A DNA stretch of 41,659 nt from Betaproteobacteria bacterium (lineage in GTDB: Bacteria > Pseudomonadota > Gammaproteobacteria > Burkholderiales > SG8-39), in the NCBI GenBank assembly GCA_022340285.1, contig JAJDOG010000091.1, positions 1-41,659 on the forward strand, written 5' to 3'. The notes beneath the pieces were generated by a model that saw nothing but the letters and a program-made list of their open reading frames with translations, was not told the origin of the DNA and did no database searches. Each line of letters opens with the position of its first letter. Position 1 is the stretch's first letter. The translations under genes and the position numbers were made by a program. Positions 20,960 to 28,742 of this stretch are shown here, piece by piece.

Positions 20960-22282
20960 TCAATCTTTGCTCATGAGTTCGGACCACGCCTTCATCTGGT
21001 TGCGCATGGGCGCCTCCGAGGTTCCCATGTTCGGTCCAGTCTCGACGTAACCTTCCTTCGCGATGTCCCGACCGAAGTGGCGGTGGAAGCTCACCCAATC
21101 GCCGCCTTCGGACGCCAGCCCCTGCTGGCATTTCCAGAAGTTCTCCAGATCGTCTGCGTTGATCATGGTGGCCGGAGAATTCACGAGGTTGTAGTAGGCG
21201 AGCGAACGGCGATAGATCGGCTCGGGCGCCCCTTTCAGGCGGAAGTGCCAGATCTCGGTCAGCGTCTTATCGACGCCTAGCGGACGCACTGCGCGCAGCT
21301 GCTGCAACGGCGACTGGACCGAAAGCCCTGGATAGATCAGGACGTGGTGAATGTTCACGCCCAGAATCTCTTCGGCACGCGCCTTGCCGTAGGCCTTCTC
21401 CATCACGCGCTCGTAGGCGAGCGTGTCGGGGTCCTTGGGTCGCAGGCCCATGTATCCCGTGAGAATGCAGTGGCCGTGCGGATAGTTGAGCGTCTGGAAG
21501 ACATCCCACTTGTCGATCGTCACCGTGGCGAACGCGGAAAGCATGTGATACGAAAGCGGCGCGTGACCGGTGCGCTTCTCGATCGCGATCTCCACGTCGC
21601 GCGCCGCACGCCCGGTAGACTGGTGCGTCACCGAGGGGTGCAGGGCATCGAGCTGGTTCTCGAGAAAGATCTTCCAGTTGGAGTGCTGCACCACGCGGAA
21701 GCAGTTCGGCACGATCTCGACTTCGCCTTCGGGCGCCCGATCGCACATATCGTCGAACGCGATGCGAGACGGGCCAAGAAACTCCGCGAGCGTCGGTCCT
21801 TCCTCTGAGAGGCTCGCGAACACGAATCCCCGGTATGACTCGACGCGGGCCGCGCGCTTCATGTTGCAGTCGGGATTGTCGCGCGTCCAGCGCGTGCCTT
21901 CGTATCCCGACTCCATCATCGGGATCGTGCGCAGCGTCCCGTCATGCTGGAAAGTCCAGGAGTGGTACGAGCAGCGAAAGAACTCACCCGCCGAGCCGTG
22001 TCGGTCGCCGCACATCATGTTGCCTCGGTGCGGGCAGCGGTTGTAAAGCACGTGAACGCCACCGTCCTTGCCGCGCACCATGAGCATTGGCTGGCGGCCG
22101 ATCTGCACCGCGTAGTAATCGCCCGGCTGCGGGACCTGGCTTTCGTGGCCACAGTAGATCCAGACGCGCTCGTGAATGCGCTGCATCTCCAGTTCGAAGA
22201 TCGTGGGATCCGTGTAGACCTCGCGCCGCACCCGGTCGGGCTCGACGAACTTGGCGAGATCAGGAATGCGCTCCTGAAGCAT
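20960..22282 (-). CDS. Aromatic-ring-hydroxylating dioxygenase, alpha (large) subunit
   Basis: The alpha subunit carries the Rieske cluster and mononuclear iron that insert both atoms of O2 into an aromatic substrate or demethylate or decarboxylate one. The open frame runs far upstream, antisense to the next gene; the ATG at 22282 with AGGAGG just before it is the correct start, giving 440 residues. Rieske ligands are C83-P-H85-R-G and C104-S-Y-H107. The iron site reads NQLDALHPSVTH, with bridging D212 and ligands H215 and H220; the C-terminal DDLENFWKCQQGL supplies the third ligand region. Spacing and motifs are intact. Substrate class cannot be assigned. The gene is divergent from the LIV-type ABC operon, which may import the substrate. 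Confidence 0.93.
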   Translation of the reverse strand: MLQERIPDLAKFVEPDRVRREVYTDPTIFELEMQRIHERVWIYCGHESQVPQPGDYYAVQIGRQPMLMVRGKDGGVHVLYNRCPHRGNMMCGDRHGSAGEFFRCSYHSWTFQHDGTLRTIPMMESGYEGTRWTRDNPDCNMKRAARVESYRGFVFASLSEEGPTLAEFLGPSRIAFDDMCDRAPEGEVEIVPNCFRVVQHSNWKIFLENQLDALHPSVTHQSTGRAARDVEIAIEKRTGHAPLSYHMLSAFATVTIDKWDVFQTLNYPHGHCILTGYMGLRPKDPDTLAYERVMEKAYGKARAEEILGVNIHHVLIYPGLSVQSPLQQLRAVRPLGVDKTLTEIWHFRLKGAPEPIYRRSLAYYNLVNSPATMINADDLENFWKCQQGLASEGGDWVSFHRHFGRDIAKEGYVETGPNMGTSEAPMRNQMKAWSELMSKD

Positions 22283-22603
22283 CGTGTCCTCCTGGAATGA
22301 GCGAGCCAAACTCGAAACGCGCTGCGAGCGACCGTGCGCCGGGTTTGCCCGAGACCGGCGCAAGCTACTCCCGACGACCTGCGGTGGCAAGGTTTGGCGA
22401 GCGCCGAGAGACCACGCGTTAATGCTGCAGCGCAATATCGCTGCCGAAGGATCTTCCGCAAGGCGGTCGCCTGTGTGTCGATGCGAATGGGTCAACGCCC
22501 ATCGCTCGAGATACGCCTGGGTCCTCAAACTTGCAACCGCTAGACCTTTTGGCCATATTAGGACCTCAGCGGCGCCACGCGCCGCACGAGGAGGAGAAAA
22601 ACC
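22283..22603. other. 321-bp divergent promoter region between the dioxygenase and LIV ABC genes
   Basis: No gene is supported here; the open frame on the minus strand is an upstream extension of the dioxygenase alpha frame without a start signal. The plus-strand side holds a promoter candidate and the AGGAGG ribosome-binding site for the binding protein. The minus-strand side holds the AGGAGG site for the alpha subunit. I could not identify a clear operator palindrome or a linked regulator gene. Confidence 0.6.
22531..22559 (+). promoter_or_regulatory. Candidate sigma-70 promoter of the LIV-type ABC operon
   Basis: TTGCAA (22531-22536) and CATATT (22554-22559) are 17 bp apart and lie about 45 bp upstream of the binding-protein ATG. 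The stretch is locally AT-rich compared with the surrounding DNA. Each hexamer matches the consensus imperfectly (4 of 6), so this is a moderate call. Confidence 0.45.
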
Positions 22604-23803
22604 ATGAGACACGGTATGAAGCGGCTGCTCATCGCAGCCGCAATGAGCGGCGTTGCCGCGCTCGCACAGGCGCAGACGGTCAAGGTCGGGGTGGTCCTGA
22701 CCTACACCGGCGTGGGCGCCGAGTTCGGCCAGCAGATCACCCGGGGCATGGACACGTTCATGAAGCTTCACCCGGACGCTTTCGGGTCGTGCAAGGTGGA
22801 GCTCATCAAGCGCGATTCGAAGAACCCCGGAGGTGCCGAAGCCAAGACCGCGGTACAGGAGCTGATCACGCAGGACAAGGTCGACATGCTCACCGGCTTC
22901 GTCTTCTCGCCGAACGCCATCACCACGGCGTCGCTCGCTACCGCCGGCAAGAAGCCGATGATCATCATGAATGCCGGCACGGCGTGGATCACGAATCTCT
23001 CGCCGATGATCGCCCGGGTCTCGTTCTCGATGTGGCAGTCGGGCTACACGATGGGACAAGTTGCCGCAAAACAACTCGGCGCGAAAACCGCAGTCGTGGG
23101 CTATACCGACTATCCGCCTGGCAAGGACGAGCTCGCCGCGTTCAAAGCCGGTTTCGAGAGCGCGGGCGGAAAAGTGATCGACGCGATCCCGATGGGCGGA
23201 CCCGGTAAGGTGCCCGATTTCACGCCGTTCTTCCAGCGCGCCAAGGACAAGAAGCCCGACGTGTTCTTCGTCTTCGTCCCCGCCGGTGACCACGCGGTTG
23301 GCGTCGTGAAGACCTATGGCGCGCTCGGGATGCGCGCGGCCGGAATCAAGCTCATCGGGCCGGGGGACATCACCCAGGACAACAAGCTTCAGGCGATGGG
23401 CAAGGACGGGGTCGGCCTGATCACGGTGCATCACTACAATGCCGACCTCGACAACCCCGAGAACAAGCGGTTCGTGGCCGCCTGGAAAAAGGAATACGGT
23501 GCCGACTCGACACCGGATTTCATGGCCGTTCAAGGTTACGATGGCATGGCCGCGATCGCGCATGTGGCGAAGACCCTCAACTGCAAGATCGATCCCGGGA
23601 AGGCGATGGCTGCCTTGAAGGGGTGGAAATTCGACAGCCCGCGTGGCCCGATCATGATCGATCCGGATACGCGCGACATCGTGATGAACGAGTACTTGAG
23701 CGAGCTGGTGGAAAAGGACGGCAAGCTCTATCAGAAGAATCTCGCGACGACGATGGCCGTCAAGGACAAGTGCAAGGAGCTCGGCGTCGGCAAGTGCAAG
23801 TAG
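22604..23803 (+). CDS. LIV-type ABC transporter periplasmic binding protein
   Basis: This is a type I periplasmic binding protein of the branched-chain amino acid/amide (HAAT) family, which in soil bacteria often binds aromatic acids or other organics. The start at 22604 follows a strong GAGGAGG site and gives 399 residues with a signal peptide (cleavage after AQA, near residue 23). The mature part starts QTVKVGVVLTYTGVGAEFGQQITRGM. VDMLTGFVFSPNAITTASLATAGKKPMIIMNAGT and FMAVQGYDGMAAIAHVAKTLN are typical domain signatures. A cysteine pair near the end (DKCKELGVGKCK) may form a disulfide. The adjacent ring dioxygenase suggests an aromatic ligand, but this is inference from neighbourhood only. 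A strong terminator-like hairpin follows. Confidence 0.92.
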   Translation: MRHGMKRLLIAAAMSGVAALAQAQTVKVGVVLTYTGVGAEFGQQITRGMDTFMKLHPDAFGSCKVELIKRDSKNPGGAEAKTAVQELITQDKVDMLTGFVFSPNAITTASLATAGKKPMIIMNAGTAWITNLSPMIARVSFSMWQSGYTMGQVAAKQLGAKTAVVGYTDYPPGKDELAAFKAGFESAGGKVIDAIPMGGPGKVPDFTPFFQRAKDKKPDVFFVFVPAGDHAVGVVKTYGALGMRAAGIKLIGPGDITQDNKLQAMGKDGVGLITVHHYNADLDNPENKRFVAAWKKEYGADSTPDFMAVQGYDGMAAIAHVAKTLNCKIDPGKAMAALKGWKFDSPRGPIMIDPDTRDIVMNEYLSELVEKDGKLYQKNLATTMAVKDKCKELGVGKCK

Positions 23804-23838
23804 CCGAATCGGGCGACCACCTGTTCCACATCAGCAAG

Positions 23839-23877
23839 GCCGCCGCCCCGGAACGCTAACGGGCGGCGGCTTTTTTT
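23839..23877 (+). terminator. Intrinsic terminator/attenuator after the ABC binding-protein gene
   Basis: GCCGCCGCCC (23839-23848) pairs perfectly with GGGCGGCGGC (23861-23870) around a 12-nt loop and is followed at once by seven Ts (23871-23877). This is a textbook intrinsic terminator. It lies between the binding-protein stop (23803) and the livH start (23888) in a co-directional operon, so it most likely acts as a partial terminator. Confidence 0.85.
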
Positions 23878-23887
23878 CGCCGCGCGC

Positions 23888-24751
23888 ATGGATCTAGTCA
23901 GTATCGCACTGGGAGGCGTCGCTTCCGGCATGGTGCTTTTCATCGTGTCGGTGGGGCTCTCCGTCACGATGGGGCTGATGGGCTTCGTGAACCTCGCCCA
24001 CGGCGGCTTCGCGATGCTGGGCGGCTACGTCATCGTGTATGCGATGGACGCATGGGGCCTGCCATTCTTCGTTGCGCTCGCGACCGGATTCGTTGCGGTG
24101 GCGGCAATATCGATCGTGCTCGAGCGTCTCCTCTATGCGCCCCTTTACCGGGCCTCGGAGCTCGATCAGGTTCTTTTCACCATCGGCCTTGTGTTCGTGA
24201 TGATCGCCGCGATCACGCTCGGCATCGGGCCCGAGACGCAGGCCCTCGTGCTGCCGGATTGGCTGCGCGGCCAGACCGACCTGGGGTTCATTTCATACCG
24301 GACCTACAGCCTGATGGTGATCGTCGCCGGCACGCTGCTGGCGATCGGATTATGGCTCGGCTTCGAGCGCACACGGTTCGGCGCGCAGATCCGCGCTGCC
24401 GTGGACAACCGGCGCATGGCGCAGTCGCTGGGTGTGGACGTGGGCAGGCTCTTCACCATCACGTTCGCTTTCGGCAGCGGGCTGGCCGCGGTGGGTGGCG
24501 GTCTGGGCGCCGAGATCCTCGGCCTCGATCCGCAGTACCCGCTGCGTTATCTCGTGTACTTCCTGATCGTGGTCTCGGTCGGCGGGCTGGGCCGCGTCAG
24601 CGGCGTGTTCTTTGCCGCAGTGCTGATCGGCATCCTCGATTTCGTGCTCAAGCTCTACTATCCGAAGGGCGGCACGCTGTTCATCTACGCGTTTACTTTG
24701 GTCGTCCTGCTGCTTCGCCCGCAGGGCCTGTTCGGAAAGCGCAGCGGATGA
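23888..24751 (+). CDS. livH: LivH-type ABC permease
   Basis: LivH is one of two inner-membrane permeases of HAAT-type importers. The 287-residue protein has about eight hydrophobic helices. The family signatures are SVGLSVTMGLMGFVNLAHGGFAMLGGYVIVY (NLAHG motif), RAAVDNRRMAQSLGVDVGRLFTITFAFGSGLAAVGGGL (the EAA-type coupling loop) and VVSVGGLGRVSGVFFAAVLIGILDFVL. It begins 10 bp after the T-run of the upstream terminator and overlaps livM by ATGA. No good Shine-Dalgarno sequence is visible before its ATG. Confidence 0.94.
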   Translation: MDLVSIALGGVASGMVLFIVSVGLSVTMGLMGFVNLAHGGFAMLGGYVIVYAMDAWGLPFFVALATGFVAVAAISIVLERLLYAPLYRASELDQVLFTIGLVFVMIAAITLGIGPETQALVLPDWLRGQTDLGFISYRTYSLMVIVAGTLLAIGLWLGFERTRFGAQIRAAVDNRRMAQSLGVDVGRLFTITFAFGSGLAAVGGGLGAEILGLDPQYPLRYLVYFLIVVSVGGLGRVSGVFFAAVLIGILDFVLKLYYPKGGTLFIYAFTLVVLLLRPQGLFGKRSG

Positions 24752-25746
24752 CGCCGCCCGGGTTCGCCGCTGCACAGGCGCTTGCCGCACGCCACCGATT
24801 CAAGTGGTGGGAGGTGCTGCCCTGGGTCGCCGCGATCGCGGCGTTCTTTCTGTTTCCTACCTATCTCTCGTTCGGCACGCAGGTGCTGATCACGATCCTT
24901 TTCGCGCTTTCGCTCGATCTCGTCATGGGCTACGCGGGAATCGTCACGCTCGGCCATGCCGCGTTCTTCGGCGCAGGCGCCTACACCGTCGGCATTCTCG
25001 CCCTGCACTTCGGCTGGAACGAGCCGCTCAGCGGTCTCGTCGCCGCTGCGGTCGTGGCCGGCGCGATCGGGTTCGTGAGCGGGGTCGTCCTGCTGCGTAC
25101 ACAGGGCCTCGCCCTGCTGATGGTGACTTTGTGCACCATGGCCTTGCTGGAGGAAAGTGCCAACATGGGCGCGGCCTACACCGGCGGCTTCGACGGCATG
25201 CCGGGGCTCGAATTCGCCCCGATATTCGGCGTGTTCCAGTTCGATCCCCTCTTCTTCCGCGCGCAGTACCTGTACGCGCTGGCGGTGCTGCTGGTCTGCT
25301 TCGTCCTCGTGCGAGCGCTCGTGTACTCGCCGTTCGGGGAGAGCCTCACAGGAATACGCGAGAACGTGCTGCGCATGCATGCGGTGGGCGCGCCGGTACA
25401 GCGGCGGCTGGTCGTCGCCTACACGATCTCGGCCGCGCTGGCCGGCGTGGCGGGCGCCGTGTTCACCCAGACGACCGCGTTCGTCAATCTCTCGGTCCTG
25501 GGGCTGGACCGTGCCGCGGGCGTCCTGATCGTCCTCATATTGGGAGGCTACGGGCGGCTGTACGGCGCCTTCGTTGGCGCGGTCGCCTACATGGTGCTGG
25601 AGCACACTCTCGCCAAGGCCTATCCCACGGCCTGGCAGCTGGGCATCGGCATCGTGCTCATCGTCGTCGCGCTCTACGCGCGCAACGGCATCCTTGGGAT
25701 CGCGGAGACGCTGCGTGGCCGGCTGCGCATGCGGCGCGCATCATGA
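24748..25746 (+). CDS. livM: LivM-type ABC permease
   Basis: LivM pairs with LivH to form the transmembrane pore. The frame is open far upstream, but the ATG at 24748 that overlaps the livH stop gives a normal 332-residue product. The signatures are LFALSLDLVMGYAGIVTLGHAAFFGAGAYTVGIL (GYAG.VTLGHAAFFG motif), ALLMVTLCTMALLEESANMGAAYTGGFDGMPGL, and GESLTGIRENVLRMHAVGAPVQRRLVVAYTISAALAGVAGAVF (coupling loop), then LILGGYGRLYGAFVGAVAYMVLEH. Its stop overlaps the livG start as ATGA. Translational coupling through livH-livM-livG-livF is evident. Confidence 0.94.
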   Translation: MTPPGFAAAQALAARHRFKWWEVLPWVAAIAAFFLFPTYLSFGTQVLITILFALSLDLVMGYAGIVTLGHAAFFGAGAYTVGILALHFGWNEPLSGLVAAAVVAGAIGFVSGVVLLRTQGLALLMVTLCTMALLEESANMGAAYTGGFDGMPGLEFAPIFGVFQFDPLFFRAQYLYALAVLLVCFVLVRALVYSPFGESLTGIRENVLRMHAVGAPVQRRLVVAYTISAALAGVAGAVFTQTTAFVNLSVLGLDRAAGVLIVLILGGYGRLYGAFVGAVAYMVLEHTLAKAYPTAWQLGIGIVLIVVALYARNGILGIAETLRGRLRMRRAS

Positions 25747-26501
25747 CGGCAGTCCTGCTGGAGACCCGCGGGCTCTGCAAGAACTTCGGCGCGCTCGAGG
25801 TGGCGCGCGAGGTCGGCATTCGCCTCGAAGCGGGTGCGCGCCACGCGCTGATCGGGCCGAACGGTGCAGGCAAGACGACGCTGGTGAACCTGCTCACCGG
25901 CCTCCTGCGGCCGTCGCGCGGACGCGTGCTGCTGCGCGGCGAGGATGTCACCCATCTGACGCAGGCGGGTCGCGTGAAACGCGGCATCGCCCGCACCTTT
26001 CAGATCAACCAGCTGTTTCGCGGTTTGACCGTGCTCGAGAACGTCTACATCGCCGTGGCAGAGCGCATGGGCGTCGCGTCCTCGATGATCCGTCCCGCGG
26101 GCCGCCGCCGCGACGTCATCGACCAGGCGTTGCGCCTGCTCGAGACGCTGAAGCTCGCGGACGACGCCGGTCGCCGGGTCGCCGAGCTGCCCTACGGTCG
26201 GCAGCGCCTGGTCGAGATCGCGATTGCACTCGGGCTCGAGCCGCGGGTCCTGCTCCTCGATGAGCCCGCCGCGGGCGTGCCCGGTGCGGAGAGCCACATC
26301 ATTCTCGATGCCATTGCCGCGCTTCCGGACGAGATCGGCGTGCTCATCATCGAGCACGACATGGACCTCGTATTCCGCTTCGCCCAGCAAATCACGGTGA
26401 TGGTGAGTGGCGAAATATTCGCCGAGGGCACGCCCACCGAGATCGCGGCGAACCGCGACGTGCGCGCGGTCTATCTCGGGAGCGCAGCCGCAGATGGCTG
26501 A
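25743..26501 (+). CDS. livG: LivG-type ABC ATPase
   Basis: LivG is one of the paired cytoplasmic ATPases of the importer. The ATG at 25743 overlaps the livM stop and gives 252 residues. The Walker A is GPNGAGKT (residues 38-45), the LivG-specific GIARTFQINQLFRGLTVLENVYIA region follows, the signature segment reads ELPYGRQRLVEIAIAL in place of LSGGQ, and Walker B is VLLLDEPAAGV with the switch His in IEHDMDLVF. The PYGRQ variant is common in LivG proteins. The stop overlaps livF by 8 bp. Confidence 0.95.
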   Translation: MTAVLLETRGLCKNFGALEVAREVGIRLEAGARHALIGPNGAGKTTLVNLLTGLLRPSRGRVLLRGEDVTHLTQAGRVKRGIARTFQINQLFRGLTVLENVYIAVAERMGVASSMIRPAGRRRDVIDQALRLLETLKLADDAGRRVAELPYGRQRLVEIAIALGLEPRVLLLDEPAAGVPGAESHIILDAIAALPDEIGVLIIEHDMDLVFRFAQQITVMVSGEIFAEGTPTEIAANRDVRAVYLGSAAADG

Positions 26502-27195
26502 GGCGCTCCAGTTGCGGAAGGTCTCGGCGGGGTACGGCGAGACGGTGGTGCTCGAGGGCATCGAGTTGGTGCTGGCCGCCGGCGAAAGCGTCAGCGTTAT
26601 CGGACGCAATGGGGTCGGCAAATCGACGCTTCTGGCAACCGTCATGGGTCACACGACGTTGCATCATGGCGAGGTCATGCTGAACGGCGAAAGCCTGGCC
26701 CGCGTCCCGATCCATGGGCGGGCCAGGCGTGGCCTGGGCTATGTGCCGCAGGAGCGCGAGATCTTTCCGTCGCTCTCGGTCCGCGAGAATCTCGAGCTCG
26801 GCGCGCGGCCCGGCGAGTGGACCGCGACCAAGGTGTTCGAGCTCTTCCCCAACCTCAGGGAGCGCCGTCAGCACGCTGGCAACCATCTCTCCGGTGGCGA
26901 GCAGCAGATGCTGGCGATCGCCCGGGCGCTGATGACCAACCCGAAGGTGCTGCTGATGGACGAGCCGACCGAAGGGCTTGCGCCGGTCATTGTCGATGCG
27001 CTGACCGACGTGCTATTGCGCCTGCGCAACCAGGGTGGACTCTCCATCGTCCTGATCGAGCAGAACAGCCGCGTGGCGCTGGCCTTTTCGGAGCGCGCGA
27101 TCGTCCTGGACAAAGGCCGGATCGTCTATGACGGGTCGTCGGCGCGGCTGCGCGACGACCCGGAGTATCTCGCGAGCCTGGTGGCGGCGGAATAG
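26494..27195 (+). CDS. livF: LivF-type ABC ATPase
   Basis: LivF is the second ATPase of the importer. The ATG at 26494 lies within the end of livG and gives 233 residues. Motifs are Walker A GRNGVGKS (37-44), LGYVPQEREIFPSLSVRENL (Q-loop), canonical LSGGEQQMLAIARAL, Walker B VLLMDEPTEGL, and VLIEQNSRVAL in place of the H-loop histidine, as in LivF generally. It is the last gene of the five-gene transporter and converges on matB with only 20 bp between stops. Confidence 0.95.
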   Translation: MAEALQLRKVSAGYGETVVLEGIELVLAAGESVSVIGRNGVGKSTLLATVMGHTTLHHGEVMLNGESLARVPIHGRARRGLGYVPQEREIFPSLSVRENLELGARPGEWTATKVFELFPNLRERRQHAGNHLSGGEQQMLAIARALMTNPKVLLMDEPTEGLAPVIVDALTDVLLRLRNQGGLSIVLIEQNSRVALAFSERAIVLDKGRIVYDGSSARLRDDPEYLASLVAAE

Positions 27196-27215
27196 GCGGG
27201 CGCGCCGCCGTCGCG

Positions 27216-28715
27216 TCATCCTGAAAACTTGTCGCGCAGCAGAGCCTTCTGGACCTTGCCCATCGCGTTGCGCGGCAGTTCGTCGACGAAGAACACGCGC
27301 TTGGGAACCTTGAAGCCCGCGATCTCGCCGCGCACATGTGCGACGACCGCCTCCTCGGTCAGCGTCGCGCCCTGCTGCTTGACAATCACTGCCGTGACCG
27401 CCTCGCCGAAGTCCGGGTGCGGAACGCCCACGACGGCCGATTCCATGACGCCCGGGATCGCGTCGATGACGAGCTCGATCTCCTTGGGGTAGACGTTGTA
27501 CCCGCCGGAGATGATGAGATCTTTCGCGCGGCCGACGATGGAGAGATAGCCGTCCTCGCTCCATTGCCCCACGTCGCCGGTCCGGAACCAGCCATCGGAA
27601 GTGAACTCCTCGCGCGTCTTGTCGGGCATGCGCCAGTAGCCGGAGAAGACGTTGGGTCCCCTGATCTGAACGGCACCGGGCTCTCCGACCGGCAGGGGCG
27701 CGTCGTCGGCGCCCGCGATACGCAGTTCGACGCCCGGCAGCGGGAAACCGACCGTTCCACCGCGGCGCTCGCCCTCGTAGGGATTCGACGTGATCATCCC
27801 CGCCTCCGACATGCCGTAACGCTCGAGGATCGTGTGCCCGGTTCTAGCCTGCCATTCCGAAAAAGTGTCGAGCAGCAACGGCGCCGAGCCGGAAACGAAG
27901 AGGCGCATTCCCCGCACGGCGTCCTGCGTCAGTCCCGGCTCGGCGAGCAGCCGCACGTAGAAGGTTGGCACGCCCATCAGCGAAGTCGCGCGAGGCAGGG
28001 CGGCAAGCACCGCTCTCGCGTCGAACTTGCGGTGGAACAGGATGCGGGCACCCGCGAGCAAGATCGGGTGAACGGCCACGAACAAGCCGTGCACATGAAA
28101 CACGGGCAGAGCGTGAATCAGCACGTCGCGCCCAGTGAATCCCCAATAGTCCTTGAGCACGGCGGCGTTGGATGTGAGGTTGCCGTGCGTGACCATGGCG
28201 CCCTTCGAGCGCCCAGTCGTGCCCGACGTGTAGATGATCACCGCGAGGTCGTTGGTGCCGACTGGCCGGGTATCGAAACGTAGCGGAGCGCCCGCGAGCC
28301 CGTCGGCCAGCGTGCCCTCCCCGCGAGCGCCGAGCGTAAGCAAGTGCGTGACTTTGCTAGCACGCGCAACCTCTTCGTAGCCACCAGCGCGCGCGGGATC
28401 ACAGACGAACACTGAGGGCTCGGCGTCGCCCAGGAAATAGGCGATCTCGCCCCTCTGGTAGGCAGTATTGAGCGGGAGGTAGCAAAGTCCTGCGCGGAGC
28501 GTTCCGAGATACAGAAAGAGGCCCTGCGGCGACTTCTCGATCTGCGCGGCGACACGGTCGCCCGGCCGCAGCCCCAGCCCGGTCAGGAACGACGCAACCT
28601 GCGCGGTCTCTCGGTCGAGGTCGGCGTATGCATAAACGCTGCCTGTTTCGTCCTCGAGAAAGACCTCTTTATCGCGCGCGGCAAAGGCGGCGCGAAAATA
28701 CTCGTAAGCATTCAT
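27216..28715 (-). CDS. matB: Malonyl-CoA synthetase (MatB-type acyl-CoA ligase)
   Basis: MatB converts malonate (and often methylmalonate) plus ATP and CoA to malonyl-CoA through an acyl-adenylate. The 499-residue protein is an ANL-superfamily ligase with the adenylation motif YTSGTTGRSKGA (162-173), GVPTFYVRLL, and ERYGMSEAGMITSNPYEGERRGGTVGFPLPGVELRI, which matches MatB proteins closely rather than long-chain or aromatic ligases. SDGWFRTGDVGQW and the hinge GRAKDLIISGGYNVYPKEIE follow, and Lys487 in PRNAMGKVQKALL is the catalytic adenylation lysine. It is the last gene of the minus-strand run, 27 bp after a TRAP M gene, which suggests that the TRAP system imports its substrate. No matA-type malonyl-CoA decarboxylase is visible in the window. 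Confidence 0.9.
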   Translation of the reverse strand: MNAYEYFRAAFAARDKEVFLEDETGSVYAYADLDRETAQVASFLTGLGLRPGDRVAAQIEKSPQGLFLYLGTLRAGLCYLPLNTAYQRGEIAYFLGDAEPSVFVCDPARAGGYEEVARASKVTHLLTLGARGEGTLADGLAGAPLRFDTRPVGTNDLAVIIYTSGTTGRSKGAMVTHGNLTSNAAVLKDYWGFTGRDVLIHALPVFHVHGLFVAVHPILLAGARILFHRKFDARAVLAALPRATSLMGVPTFYVRLLAEPGLTQDAVRGMRLFVSGSAPLLLDTFSEWQARTGHTILERYGMSEAGMITSNPYEGERRGGTVGFPLPGVELRIAGADDAPLPVGEPGAVQIRGPNVFSGYWRMPDKTREEFTSDGWFRTGDVGQWSEDGYLSIVGRAKDLIISGGYNVYPKEIELVIDAIPGVMESAVVGVPHPDFGEAVTAVIVKQQGATLTEEAVVAHVRGEIAGFKVPKRVFFVDELPRNAMGKVQKALLRDKFSG

Positions 28716-28742
28716 TGTCGGGACAGTCCCCGTGCCGTCCGA

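Noticed and set aside
22283-23563. Minus-strand open frame extending the dioxygenase alpha gene by about 427 residues
   Set aside because: It runs antisense to the ABC binding-protein gene, has no homology-like motifs, and a strong AGGAGG plus ATG at 22282 marks the true start.
26161-26230. LivG signature PYGRQ as a defect in the LSGGQ motif
   Set aside because: This variant is common in LivG-type ATPases, and the rest of the ATP site is intact.
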